A DNA stretch of 64,000 bases from Streptomyces sp. NBC_00162 (GTDB lineage Bacteria; Actinomycetota; Actinomycetes; Streptomycetales; Streptomycetaceae). The position numbers and the translations under genes were made by a program. A model generated the notes under the pieces. That model made no database searches. It saw only the letters and a program-made list of their open reading frames with translations, and was not told the DNA's origin. This document shows, one piece after another, positions 1 to 6,957 of the stretch. The stretch spans positions 4,340,001 through 4,404,000 of the forward strand of contig NZ_CP102509.1 of NCBI RefSeq assembly GCF_024611995.1. The letters are read 5' to 3'. Position 1 is the first letter of the stretch. Each line of letters begins with the position of its first letter.

Positions 1-270
1 ATGCTGCGGTCCCAGACGGAGCGGCTGGCGCCGTTCCGCACCCGCCACCCCGACGTCCCGGTCATGCAGGCCGCCGTGCCCGGGGACGCGGCGGGCCGGC
101 TGGTCATGGCCTCCCGGTCGGCGGCGCTGGTCGTGGTGGGGCGCCACCATCCGCGGCGCAAGGCCATGTCGCTGCTGATCGGCTCGGTGGCGCACGCGGT
201 GCTCCAGCACGCGCACGGACCGGTGGCCGTGGTCCCGGCGCTCTCCGACGACGGCACGGACCCGGCCTGA
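1..270 (+). CDS. Universal stress protein, C-terminal part (5' truncated by window)
   Basis: This is the C-terminal ~89 residues of a UspA-family protein. The visible fold end has the pattern S-A-A-L-V-V-V-G-R followed by a basic loop, then LLIGSVAHAVLQHAHGPVAVVP. That matches the family's nucleotide-binding G-x(2)-G-x(9)-G(S/T) region and final beta strand, although the glycine pattern is relaxed here. The gene must begin upstream of base 1, so the first ATG in the window is probably internal. UspA proteins are cytosolic dimers induced by stress; the ligand of this one is unknown. No operon partner is visible downstream. Confidence 0.8.
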   Translation: MLRSQTERLAPFRTRHPDVPVMQAAVPGDAAGRLVMASRSAALVVVGRHHPRRKAMSLLIGSVAHAVLQHAHGPVAVVPALSDDGTDPA

Positions 271-361
271 CCGGTCTGACCTGCGATGGGGTGGCATCAA
301 ACGGCCCGTCCGGGGGAAGGTGGGTGCAGGGGGATGACCGACCAGCCCGGGGTGGTGGCCG

Positions 362-541
362 ATGCCCGACACGCAGCCGAGCGACGAGGTGCCGGAGACC
401 GCGGCGCAGCGCCGAGCACGCCGCGCGCAGTTCCTGCGCGACCTGATGGAGGCGCGCGAACTGCGCGACCGCGTCCAGCCCCGCCGCGCCCGCGCCGCCC
501 GCATGCGGCAGCAAATGCGCATGCGCACGTTCCGCTGGTAG
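362..541 (+). CDS. Small basic protein, 59 aa, unknown function
   Basis: A short ORF begins ATG CCC GAC ACG CAG at 362 and ends TAG at 539-541. The first 15 residues are acidic to neutral. The rest is strongly Arg-rich and likely helical, with the repeated pattern QRRARRAQFLRDLMEARELRDR and a tail RMRQQMRMRTFRW. There is no signal peptide or membrane segment. A purine stretch (AGGGGGATG about 30 bp upstream) is not well placed as a ribosome binding site. Small Arg-rich proteins of this kind sit upstream of the tadA module in some actinobacteria, but no function is recognised. The composition could suit a nucleic-acid-binding peptide, which is inference. Confidence 0.5.
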   Translation: MPDTQPSDEVPETAAQRRARRAQFLRDLMEARELRDRVQPRRARAARMRQQMRMRTFRW

Positions 542-891
542 CAATTTCAGCCCCGTCTGGGGGTACCCCCAGACGGAGTCTGGGGGAGTTTGAGGCGCGG
601 GGTCCGGGGCGGAGCCCCGGCAACGGCGCCGCACCGTTGCGACACGAGCGGCCCGCAGGGCAAGCGACACGGCCCCGCCACACCGACACGCCCCGGCGCC
701 ACAACCCCGCGCAGCCCCCGGCAGGGCACGGCACGGGACGACGCAAGCGCGGAAGACCTCTCGCAAAGCCGCCGTTTCTGCCACGATGCCGATTGGGCGG
801 GGCAGTACGGCGAGCACCACGGCCGTTCGACCCCATCCTCCGGCCGGGGGGACCTCCAACCGGCACGCCTAAGACCAGTGGGAGAGTCACG
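542..891. other. 350-bp intergenic region with REP-like hairpins
   Basis: No convincing gene is present. At 554-575 there is a perfect 22-bp palindrome with a TA centre (arms CGTCTGGGGG / CCCCCAGACG). It is followed by a third half copy, GTCTGGGGGAG (578-588), a GGGGCGGAGCCCC hairpin near 607-619, and a 7-bp stem hairpin at 620-640 (GCAACGG/CCGTTGC). The block looks like the GC-rich intergenic palindromes scattered through Streptomyces chromosomes and may act as a terminator for the upstream ORF. The remaining ~230 bp probably contains the promoter of the gene starting at 892. Confidence 0.6.
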
Positions 892-1443
892 GTGTATTTC
901 GCCGCACTGCTCGCGCGCACCGAAGACGGGTGGGAAGCGAGCGACATGGAACTCGACGACGTCGAGTCCCTCAGTGATCTGATCGATCTCGCCCGGTCCG
1001 CCGCTGTCGACGACGACACGGTGGTCGCCCTCATCGAGCAGGAGGACGCCTGGTTCGGCGTCGTCCGCGTGGACGGGGAGGAGGACCCGCGGTACTTCGT
1101 GTCGAACGCCTCCGCGGCCGCCCGCAGCTCCTACGGCTCGATGCTGACCAAAGAGCTGCTGGGCAGCGACGAGGAGGACGACGAACTCGACGAGCTGGAC
1201 CTGGACGGCACCGAAGACGGCGAGGAGGAACCCCTCACCGCCTTCGCCGACGAGACCGACGACGACGAGGACGAGCTGGGAGGGACCGGCGCGGAGCCGG
1301 TACCGGCCGGCCCGCTCGGCGACCCCCAGTTGCTGGACGACCTCGGCGTGACCCACAAACAACTGATGACCCTGGACGGGGACGCTCTCTCGGAGATCGC
1401 CGAGTCCCTCGGCGCCACCGAGGTCCTGGAGGCAGTCCGCTAG
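892..1443 (+). CDS. tRNA adenosine deaminase-associated protein (acidic, 183 aa)
   Basis: The GTG start at 892 follows GGGAGAG with good spacing; the much longer frame upstream is noise. The N-terminal ~85 residues look like a compact alpha/beta domain (VYFAALLARTEDGWEASDMEL...). A very acidic linker runs from about residue 84 to 128 (EEDDELDELDLDGTEDGEEE and similar), and a short helical C-terminus ends in SLGATEVLEAVR. This protein is regularly found immediately upstream of tadA in Streptomyces and is annotated on that basis. The TAG stop shares its final G with the GTG start of tadA (TAGTG at 1441-1445), so the two are probably translationally coupled. A biochemical role in tRNA editing is inferred from linkage only. 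Confidence 0.85.
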   Translation: MYFAALLARTEDGWEASDMELDDVESLSDLIDLARSAAVDDDTVVALIEQEDAWFGVVRVDGEEDPRYFVSNASAAARSSYGSMLTKELLGSDEEDDELDELDLDGTEDGEEEPLTAFADETDDDEDELGGTGAEPVPAGPLGDPQLLDDLGVTHKQLMTLDGDALSEIAESLGATEVLEAVR

Positions 1444-1976
1444 TGCTCCCTCCGCATGACACGCACCACACGCACGACACGCACGACACGCACGACACGC
1501 ATGACGCGCACGACCCCGATCCCGTACGGGACCCGTGGCGGGACTCCATGCGCCTGGCGCTCCAGGAGGCCGCCCGGGCGGTGCCGGCCGGCGATGTGCC
1601 GGTCGGCGCCGTCGTGCTCGGCCCCGACGGCACGGTCCTCGCCACCGGGTACAACGAGCGCGAGGCGACCGGCGACCCCACGGCGCACGCCGAGGTGGTC
1701 GCGCTGCGCCGGGCTGCGGCCGCAGTCGGGGAATGGCGGCTTCCGGGGTGCACCCTGGTGGTGACCCTGGAGCCGTGCGTGATGTGCGCGGGCGCGCTCG
1801 TACAGTCGCGCGTCGCCCGGGTCGTCTACGGCGCGGACGACGAGAAGGCGGGCGCGGCCGGCTCGCTCTGGGACCTCGTACGGGACCGCCGGCTCAACCA
1901 CCGGCCCGAGGTGATCCGCGGCGTCCTCGCCACGGAGTGCGCCGAGCTGCTGACGGACTTCTTCCGCGACCGGTGA
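1443..1976 (+). CDS. tadA: tRNA-specific adenosine deaminase TadA
   Basis: TadA converts adenosine 34 to inosine in the anticodon of tRNA-Arg(ACG); a matching tRNA-Arg(ACG) gene lies in this window at 18864-18936. The cytidine/deoxycytidylate deaminase zinc motif is complete: HAEVVALR with the catalytic H-A-E, and PCVMCAGA with the two Cys ligands. The substrate-loop region is followed by a helical C-terminus. The GTG start at 1443 overlaps the upstream stop. This gives an unusual His/Asp/Thr-rich N-terminal tail (residues 4-25) encoded by 9-bp tandem repeats. If translation instead starts at the internal Met at 1548, the tail is absent and the protein is about 142 aa, closer to the family's usual length. 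Confidence 0.93.
   Translation: MLPPHDTHHTHDTHDTHDTHDAHDPDPVRDPWRDSMRLALQEAARAVPAGDVPVGAVVLGPDGTVLATGYNEREATGDPTAHAEVVALRRAAAAVGEWRLPGCTLVVTLEPCVMCAGALVQSRVARVVYGADDEKAGAAGSLWDLVRDRRLNHRPEVIRGVLATECAELLTDFFRDR
1455..1514 (+). repeat. 9-bp tandem repeat in the 5' end of tadA
   Basis: Near-identical 9-mers of the form CGCACGACA run head to tail for about 60 bp. They are in frame with tadA and encode repeating H-D-T triplets. Copy number is likely variable by replication slippage without loss of frame, because the unit is a multiple of three. Confidence 0.75.
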
Positions 1977-2072
1977 CCCGACCGACTGACCCGACCGGCT
2001 GACGGGCCCCGCTGACCGGCCCGGCGGATTCCGATTTCAAAGAATGCGGCTCCTTAGGCTAGGATCCATCTC

Positions 2073-2157
2073 GGTAGTGTGTCCGAGTGGCCGAAGGAGC
2101 TCGCCTCGAAAGCGAGTATGGGGCAACCCATCGGGGGTTCAAATCCCTCCACTACCG
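2073..2157 (+). tRNA. tRNA-Ser(CGA)
   Basis: The 85-nt cloverleaf has acceptor arms GGTAGTG / CACTACC and G discriminator at 2157. The anticodon stem is CTCGC/GCGAG with loop CTCGAAA, giving anticodon CGA (reads UCG). It has the long variable arm of serine tRNAs and a TTC loop GGTTCAAATC. CCA is not encoded. Confidence 0.96.
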
Positions 2158-2267
2158 CTCCGATCGAGAGCCCCGCCCCGCAAGGGTCGGGGCTCTCGGC
2201 GTTCCACCCGCACGTCCCTACGGATGACGCCCGCGTGACCGCCCGCCCCCTCGGCCGTTGTCACGGC

Positions 2268-2555
2268 ATGACCAAGACCCAGCGCATGCTCGCCGCCTTC
2301 GCCCTCGCGGGGGCCGCCGCGGGCCTCGCCGCACCCGCCGCCTCCGCCGCGCCCCTGGCCCCCCTCACCCTCCCGGACCTCCCGACCGCCCCGGGCATGC
2401 CTGCGGGGGCCCAGCCCGCCTCCGTCCAGGAGATCGGCGCAAAGGTCGCCGAGGGCGCGAACCAGCTCAACCAGCTGATGGAAGTGGTGAACCAGACGCA
2501 GCAGCTGACCGCCCCCGTACAGCCCGCGGTGGACCTGCTCGGCGGTCTCGAGTAG
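2268..2555 (+). CDS. Small secreted protein, 95 aa
   Basis: The ATG at 2268 opens a Sec-type signal peptide (MTKTQRMLAAFALAGAAAGL, then APAASAA with cleavage near residue 29). The mature peptide of about 65 residues is Pro/Ala rich, then has an amphipathic helical stretch (VQEIGAKVAEGANQLNQLMEVVNQTQQL). No Cys is present and no family is recognised. Streptomyces carries several short secreted proteins of this type with unknown roles. It is monocistronic, followed by hairpins from 2582. The longer frame upstream overlaps the tRNA and is excluded. Confidence 0.7.
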   Translation: MTKTQRMLAAFALAGAAAGLAAPAASAAPLAPLTLPDLPTAPGMPAGAQPASVQEIGAKVAEGANQLNQLMEVVNQTQQLTAPVQPAVDLLGGLE

Positions 2556-2581
2556 CGGTACCGCGAGCGGGAGAACGCGAA

Positions 2582-2657
2582 GAAGGCCCCGACCGGGGTC
2601 GGGACCTTCCACGTGTGGACGGGGGAAGTGGCATCGGGGGGACAAGCCACTTCCCCC
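2582..2657. terminator. Two consecutive hairpins downstream of the 95-aa secreted protein gene
   Basis: The first hairpin (2583-2608) pairs AAGGCCCCGACC with GGTCGGGACCTT, with one mismatch and a very short loop. The second (2621-2657) has a perfect 12-bp stem, GGGGGAAGTGGC / GCCACTTCCCCC, with a 13-nt loop. Neither has a clear T-tract, as is common for Streptomyces terminators. Confidence 0.65.
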
Positions 2658-2924
2658 GATGAGGACGGAACCTGCCAGCCCGAGCCGCAGTCAGGGGGGA
2701 AGCTTGCGGCTCGGACCCCGCAGTGAGGTCCTGTCCCTCACCCGCCGATTTCCTGCCAGAACCGGTGGGCTCACACCAATCCTGCGCCCCCCGCAACCGC
2801 GGACGCACCGGCAAAGGACCCGGAGTACGGGGTCATTGGTCCTTAAAGGAAAGGTGAGTGTCCAAACATGACCGGTTAGACTCACCCGACTTTGCAGTAC
2901 CGGTTGGGGAGGCCGTCACCGCTC
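2658..2924. other. Intergenic region with an extra hairpin; likely promoter of the 53-aa ORF
   Basis: The stretch without a gene actually begins at 2556. In this part a 10-bp perfect inverted repeat (2680-2689 / 2705-2714, CCGAGCCGCA / TGCGGCTCGG) is separated by 15 nt. A 7-bp inverted repeat GGTGAGT / ACTCACC (2853-2859 / 2880-2886) lies just before the next ORF. No coding signal is seen. The region probably holds the promoter and leader of the ORF at 2925. Confidence 0.45.
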
Positions 2925-3086
2925 ATGGACACCAAGAAGCTCATCACGGGCGCCCTCACGGTCTTCGTGCTCTTCGTGATCATCACCCAGCCCAAGCGTG
3001 CGGCCGAGATGGTGGGAATAGGTTTCCAAGGCATATCGGATGCGGCCTCCGGCATCGGCGAGTTCATGACCGAACTGGTGCGCTGA
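2925..3086 (+). CDS. Small single-pass membrane protein, 53 aa
   Basis: ATG at 2925 opens MDTKKLITGALTVFVLFVII, a short charged N-terminus followed by a hydrophobic span (residues 6-21). A TQPKRAAEMVG segment and an amphipathic helix to the end follow. GGGGAGG about 15 bp upstream could serve as a ribosome binding site. A strong intrinsic terminator lies 35 bp after the stop, so this is a discrete transcription unit. The topology is predicted N-out/C-in or the reverse; function is not recognised. Confidence 0.65.
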   Translation: MDTKKLITGALTVFVLFVIITQPKRAAEMVGIGFQGISDAASGIGEFMTELVR

Positions 3087-3120
3087 ACCCGTACGCTGAA
3101 GCGGCTTCCGGATTCTCCGG

Positions 3121-3150
3121 CCCCCCACTCCGACGGGTGGGGGGTTTTTT
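3121..3150 (+). terminator. Intrinsic terminator with U-tract
   Basis: The stem CCCCCCAC / GTGGGGGG (3121-3128 / 3137-3144) is followed directly by six T (3145-3150). It terminates the 53-aa membrane-protein gene. Confidence 0.88.
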
Positions 3151-3287
3151 GCATACCCACCACTGGGCACAATGCCCCAGTATGCCCAACTTGCCCTCAA
3201 CACGGTGATATACGGTGCTTGCACACAGTGCACATCTCTTGTGATGCTATGACCGCTTTTGACGGATGAGTTGACTGAAGGGGTGGC

Positions 3288-4208
3288 GTGACCGTGCCGG
3301 CCAGTACAGCGCCTCAGGTGCCACCCCAGCAGGACCCGCAGCAGGACTCCCAGGTGCCGCCCCAGCAGGAGCCCCGACAGGAGCCGCGACAGGAGCCCTC
3401 CCCCGAGGAGCCCCCGGCCCCGCCCACGCCTCCGAGACCCCCGAGCAGGGGCGCGGACACCCGGGCCCTGACCCAGGTCCTCTTCGGGCAGCTGAAGGGG
3501 CTGCAGCCGGGCACCAGCGAGCACACCAGGGTGCGCGGGGCCCTCATCGAGGCCAACCTCCCGCTCGTCCGTTACGCGGCCGCCCGCTTCCGCAGCCGCA
3601 ACGAGCCGATGGAGGACGTGGTCCAGGTCGGCACCATCGGCCTGATCAACGCCATCGACCGGTTCGATCCGGACCGCGGGGTGCAGTTCCCGACCTTCGC
3701 GATGCCGACCGTCGTGGGCGAGATCAAGCGCTACTTCCGCGACAACGTCCGCACCGTCCACGTGCCCCGCCGCCTCCACGAGCTGTGGGTGCAGGTCAAC
3801 GCCGCCACCGAGGACCTCACCACCCTCCACGGCCGCACCCCGACCACCGCCGAGATCGCCGAGCGGCTGCGCATCACCGAGGACGAGGTCCTCTCCTGCA
3901 TCGAGGCCGGCCGGAGTTATCACGCAACTTCGCTCGAGGCCGCCCAGGAGGGCGACGGCATGCCCGGCCTCCTCGACCGCCTCGGATACGAGGACCCGGA
4001 GCTGGCCGGGGTCGAGCACCGCGACCTCGTCCGCCACCTCCTCGTGCAGCTGCCCGAGCGTGAACAAAGGATCCTGCTCCTGCGGTACTACAACAATCTG
4101 ACGCAGTCGCAGATCAGCGCCGAGCTCGGCGTCTCCCAGATGCACGTCTCCCGACTCCTCGCCCGGAGCTTCGCCCGACTGCGATCCGCAAACAGGATCG
4201 AGGCGTAA
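3288..4208 (+). CDS. sigF: RNA polymerase sigma factor SigF (SigB/SigF subfamily)
   Basis: This is a 306-aa group 3 sigma factor. A disordered Pro/Gln-rich N-terminus of about 55 residues is built from repeats of the type PPQQDPQQD. Region 2 follows ([20 protein letters not shown], then [19 protein letters not shown]), then region 3 ([14 protein letters not shown]) and region 4 with the helix-turn-helix [20 protein letters not shown]. In Streptomyces this factor is needed for late spore maturation. The GTG start at 3288 is used because it begins the Pro/Gln tail and follows GGGGTGG. No anti-sigma gene is adjacent, so control must come from a locus elsewhere. Its paralogue sigN follows after 230 bp. 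Confidence 0.92.
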   Translation: MTVPASTAPQVPPQQDPQQDSQVPPQQEPRQEPRQEPSPEEPPAPPTPPRPPSRGADTRALTQVLFGQLKGLQPGTSEHTRVRGALIEANLPLVRYAAARFRSRNEPMEDVVQVGTIGLINAIDRFDPDRGVQFPTFAMPTVVGEIKRYFRDNVRTVHVPRRLHELWVQVNAATEDLTTLHGRTPTTAEIAERLRITEDEVLSCIEAGRSYHATSLEAAQEGDGMPGLLDRLGYEDPELAGVEHRDLVRHLLVQLPEREQRILLLRYYNNLTQSQISAELGVSQMHVSRLLARSFARLRSANRIEA

Positions 4209-4438
4209 CCGGAACGAGTGGAGATCATTCACGCGTTTCCCGACAGAACGGGCTGATCGCCCCCTGGCCTCGTCTGTCGCTGGAGATATATGTCGACTTG
4301 GCGCTACAGCGTGTTGCCGACATGTGACATTCTGCTTGAACCGCGTTTGCCGCAGCCCCGCCTCCGGTATTCAGGTGGAGGCTGCGTTCCTCCGACGGAC
4401 GCGCCGTACGCGACCGTCCGCGACCTCAAGGGGGTGGC

Positions 4439-5287
4439 ATGTCCGTAGACCAGGGCAGCTCCAAGGTGCTCACGCTCGTCAAGAGCGCGACGCCGGCAGC
4501 ACCGGCAGCGTCTGACCGCTCGGAAGCCATCGACACCCGCACCCTCTCCCGCTCCCTCTTCCATCGCCTTGCCGCCCTGGACGCGGACAGCCCCGACCGG
4601 GCGTACGTACGCGACACCCTGATCGAGCTGAACCTGCCCCTGGTCCGGTACGCCGCCGCGCGCTTCCGCAGCCGCAACGAGCCGATGGAAGACATCGTCC
4701 AGGTCGGCACCATCGGCCTGATCAAGGCGATCGACCGGTTCGACTGCGAACGCGGAGTGGAGTTCCCGACGTTCGCGATGCCGACGGTCGTGGGCGAGAT
4801 CAAACGATTCTTTAGGGACACCTCCTGGTCCGTCCGCGTCCCGCGGCGCCTCCAGGAGCTGCGCCTCGCGCTGACCAAGGCCAGCGACGAGCTCGCCCAG
4901 AAACTGGACCGCTCGCCGACCGTCCCCGAGCTCGCCGCCGTCCTGGGCGTCTCGGAGGAGGACGTCGTCGACGGCCTCGCCGTGGGCAACGCCTACACCG
5001 CCTCCTCGCTCGACTCGCCCTCCCCCGAGGACGAGGGCGGCGAGGGCTCGCTCGCGGACCGCCTCGGCTACGAGGACACCGCGCTCGAGGGTGTCGAGTA
5101 CCGCGAGTCCCTGAAGCCTCTGCTCGCCAAACTCCCGGCCCGGGAACGGCAGATCATCATGCTGCGGTTCTTCGCGAACATGACGCAGTCGCAGATCGGC
5201 GAGGAGGTCGGCATCTCCCAGATGCACGTCTCCCGGCTGCTCACCCGCACCCTCGCGCAGCTGCGCGTAGGCCTCATCGGCGAGTGA
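4439..5287 (+). CDS. sigN: RNA polymerase sigma factor SigN (SigB/SigF subfamily)
   Basis: This is a 282-aa group 3 sigma factor closely similar to the upstream SigF. Shared blocks include [39 protein letters not shown] and the region 4 helix [20 protein letters not shown]. The N-terminal extension is short (about 30 residues) and lacks the Pro/Gln repeats of SigF. In Streptomyces, SigN is a developmental sigma factor used in a sub-apical compartment of aerial hyphae. The ATG at 4439 follows AAGGGGG at good spacing. The 230-bp gap and its AT-richer block near 4280-4340 indicate an independent promoter. Confidence 0.92.
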   Translation: MSVDQGSSKVLTLVKSATPAAPAASDRSEAIDTRTLSRSLFHRLAALDADSPDRAYVRDTLIELNLPLVRYAAARFRSRNEPMEDIVQVGTIGLIKAIDRFDCERGVEFPTFAMPTVVGEIKRFFRDTSWSVRVPRRLQELRLALTKASDELAQKLDRSPTVPELAAVLGVSEEDVVDGLAVGNAYTASSLDSPSPEDEGGEGSLADRLGYEDTALEGVEYRESLKPLLAKLPARERQIIMLRFFANMTQSQIGEEVGISQMHVSRLLTRTLAQLRVGLIGE

Positions 5288-5337
5288 TCCGGGCGCACGG
5301 GCTTCCCAATTGACGGAGCGTCAGGAAAACTGGCGCG

Positions 5338-6078
5338 ATGCGAAAGGGACCTCGCGCGGCCATCCTCCTCGCCCTGTGCTGCACGGCCGCCGCCGGCCTC
5401 ACCGGCTGCGGCGGCCCGGCACGGGACGGCTATGTCGCCGTGGGCGCCGCGGCCCCGGGCCCCGAACGGGGCGCGGGGGAGAACGTGGCGCCGCAGGGCC
5501 AGGTGGAGTTCCAGCCGCTCGGCGGCCCGTCCGCGGCGGGCGGCTCCTCCATGTCGTCCAGTACGTCGGCCAGTACGCCTGGGTCCCAGGTGCCCGGCGG
5601 CTCCGCCCCTGGCGGAGGCACGACCACCGGACCCGGCGGCTCCGAACGCGCCCCGGGCACCGCACCCGGAGCCGGCCCGTCCACCACCGCACCCGGCAGC
5701 CCCGGCACGCCGAACACGCCGTCGAGCCCGCCCGCCAAGCCCGGCACCACGCCCCCGGCGCCGCCGGCCACTCCGGCGAAGCTGACGCTGTCCACCCCCG
5801 TCAGGGCGGCCGCGGACGACCGCTGGTGCGAGCGGGTCACCGTCACCTTCACCAACACCGGGACCGCCGCGGCCCGTTCGGGCACGGTCGGCTTCGCGAC
5901 GCACATCATCGGCGCCCTCGGCATCGACTGGGCCACGATCACCACTGCCCAGCCGCTGCCCGCACCCATCGCGGGCGGGGCCGCGAAGACGCAGACCTAC
6001 ACGGTGTGCGTGGAGGCGTGGCGGGTACCGCTGGGCATGCACGTGGAGACCCGGCAGGTCACGGCCACCTGGAACTGA
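5338..6078 (+). CDS. Secreted lipoprotein with disordered linker, 246 aa
   Basis: A lipoprotein signal peptide ends in the lipobox LTGC (Cys at about residue 24). A long low-complexity Gly/Pro/Ser/Thr linker (residues ~55-145) places the C-terminal domain away from the membrane. The last ~100 residues form a beta-rich domain (KLTLSTPVRAAADDRWCERV, TFTNTGTAAARSGTVGF, KTQTYTVCVEAWRVPLGM) with two Cys that could pair. It resembles the small extracellular immunoglobulin-like domains of Streptomyces surface proteins; ligand unknown. ATG at 5338 is close behind sigN (50 bp), so readthrough is possible. Confidence 0.78.
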   Translation: MRKGPRAAILLALCCTAAAGLTGCGGPARDGYVAVGAAAPGPERGAGENVAPQGQVEFQPLGGPSAAGGSSMSSSTSASTPGSQVPGGSAPGGGTTTGPGGSERAPGTAPGAGPSTTAPGSPGTPNTPSSPPAKPGTTPPAPPATPAKLTLSTPVRAAADDRWCERVTVTFTNTGTAAARSGTVGFATHIIGALGIDWATITTAQPLPAPIAGGAAKTQTYTVCVEAWRVPLGMHVETRQVTATWN

Positions 6079-6099
6079 GGCCGGAACCGGGACCTGGCG

Positions 6100-6156
6100 G
6101 GTCCGGGTCCGGGTCCGAGGTCCGGGTCCGGGTCCGAGGTCCGGGTCCGGGTCCGC
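6100..6156 (+). repeat. Three tandem 19-bp units built from GGGTCC
   Basis: Three head-to-tail copies of GGTCCGGGTCCGGGTCCGA occupy 6100-6118, 6119-6137 and 6138-6156; the last ends in C instead of A. The array fills the gap between two convergent stop codons (6078 plus, 6161 minus), where it may serve as a structured terminator. Confidence 0.85.
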
Positions 6157-6160
6157 GGGA

Positions 6161-6394
6161 TCAGTGCAGGACGACCCAGGCGGCCGCGCCGATCACCAGC
6201 ACCAGCGCGACGGCCAGCCCCAGCCACATGCCCTTCTTCGGGCCTGCGGCCTGCTGCTCCTCCTCGCGGCGCTGGCGACGGGTGGGGGTCTGCCGGGCCG
6301 GTGCGGCCTCCTCGACGAACGCTCGGAACATCTGGGTGCTGCCCGCGGGGTCGTAGTTGCCCTCGGGGCCCTGTGAGTTGTGGTTCGCAGCCAT
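6161..6394 (-). CDS. Small C-terminally anchored membrane protein, 77 aa
   Basis: The ATG at 6394 gives MAANHNSQGPEGNYDPAGST, then a charged region rich in Arg, Glu and Gln (RRQRREEEQQAAGPKKG). A single C-terminal transmembrane helix (MWLGLAVALVLVIGAAAWVV) ends two residues from the stop. The layout is that of a tail-anchored cytosolic peptide. It is transcribed away from the marR-MFS module, so the 118 bp between them is a divergent promoter region that includes the MarR-type operator. Function is not recognised. Confidence 0.72.
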   Translation of the reverse strand: MAANHNSQGPEGNYDPAGSTQMFRAFVEEAAPARQTPTRRQRREEEQQAAGPKKGMWLGLAVALVLVIGAAAWVVLH

Positions 6395-6459
6395 GGGGCA
6401 GGACCCTAGCCGGTTTTCCGATTCTTTTACCGCCCCACCCCCCGGATTCGTTTGCCTGT

Positions 6460-6494
6460 AGCAACCATCCGCTTCTATGGTTGCTCTAAGCAAC
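6460..6494. promoter_or_regulatory. Probable MarR operator (overlapping inverted repeats)
   Basis: The perfect 9-bp inverted repeat AGCAACCAT / ATGGTTGCT (6460-6468 / 6477-6485) overlaps a second palindrome, TTGCTctaAGCAA (6481-6493). All half-sites are variants of AGCAA. The position 20-50 bp before the MarR start, in a divergent intergenic region, fits autoregulation of the marR-MFS operon. Confidence 0.65.
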
Positions 6495-6512
6495 AAGATG
6501 GGGGGCTGTCCG

Positions 6513-6944
6513 GTGGGCACGCAGACGGCGGAGATCACGCGGTACGAGGAGCTGGCCCGCCAGCTCACCGGGATCGGCGCGGTCAAGCGCGACCTCGCCC
6601 GCAGCCTGCCCCCGGACTGCCCGCCCGGCGCCGCCGCCGTCCTCACCGTGCTCGACCGGCACGGAGAGATGCGGCTCAGCCGGCTGGCCGAGCTCATGGC
6701 CGTCGACATCTCGGTGACCAGCCGCCACGTCACCCACGTGGCCGAGCGCGGCTGGATCGGCCGCGAGGCCGACCCGGGGGACGGCCGCTGCCGGATCCTG
6801 CGGCTCACCCCGGCCGGGCGGGCGCTCCTCGCCGAGCTCGGCGCCCGCTACACGGCCGCGCTGGAAAGAGCGCTGGCCACGTGGTCCGCCCAGGACATCG
6901 ACGCACTCAACACCCTGCTGGCCCGACTCCGATCGAGCTTCTAG
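6513..6944 (+). CDS. MarR-family transcriptional regulator
   Basis: This is a winged-helix regulator of about 143 aa. Dimerisation helices at the N-terminus (ITRYEELARQLTGIGAVKRD) and C-terminus flank the wHTH (MRLSRLAELMAVDISVTSRH, wing DPGDGRCRILRLT). GTG at 6513 is preferred because it follows GGGGG with 7-nt spacing. The alternative ATG at 6477 lies inside the inverted-repeat operator. It is followed after 13 bp by an MFS exporter, the usual arrangement for a MarR repressor that is released by the exporter's substrate. The substrate is not predictable. Confidence 0.88.
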   Translation: MGTQTAEITRYEELARQLTGIGAVKRDLARSLPPDCPPGAAAVLTVLDRHGEMRLSRLAELMAVDISVTSRHVTHVAERGWIGREADPGDGRCRILRLTPAGRALLAELGARYTAALERALATWSAQDIDALNTLLARLRSSF

Positions 6945-6957
6945 CCAAAGGAAAGAC

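Noticed and set aside
104..859. Long minus-strand frames over 100-1030
   Set aside because: Their composition is Arg/Pro/Ala-rich frame shadow of high-GC DNA, and they overlap the Usp end, the 59-aa ORF and REP hairpins. They have no ribosome binding site.
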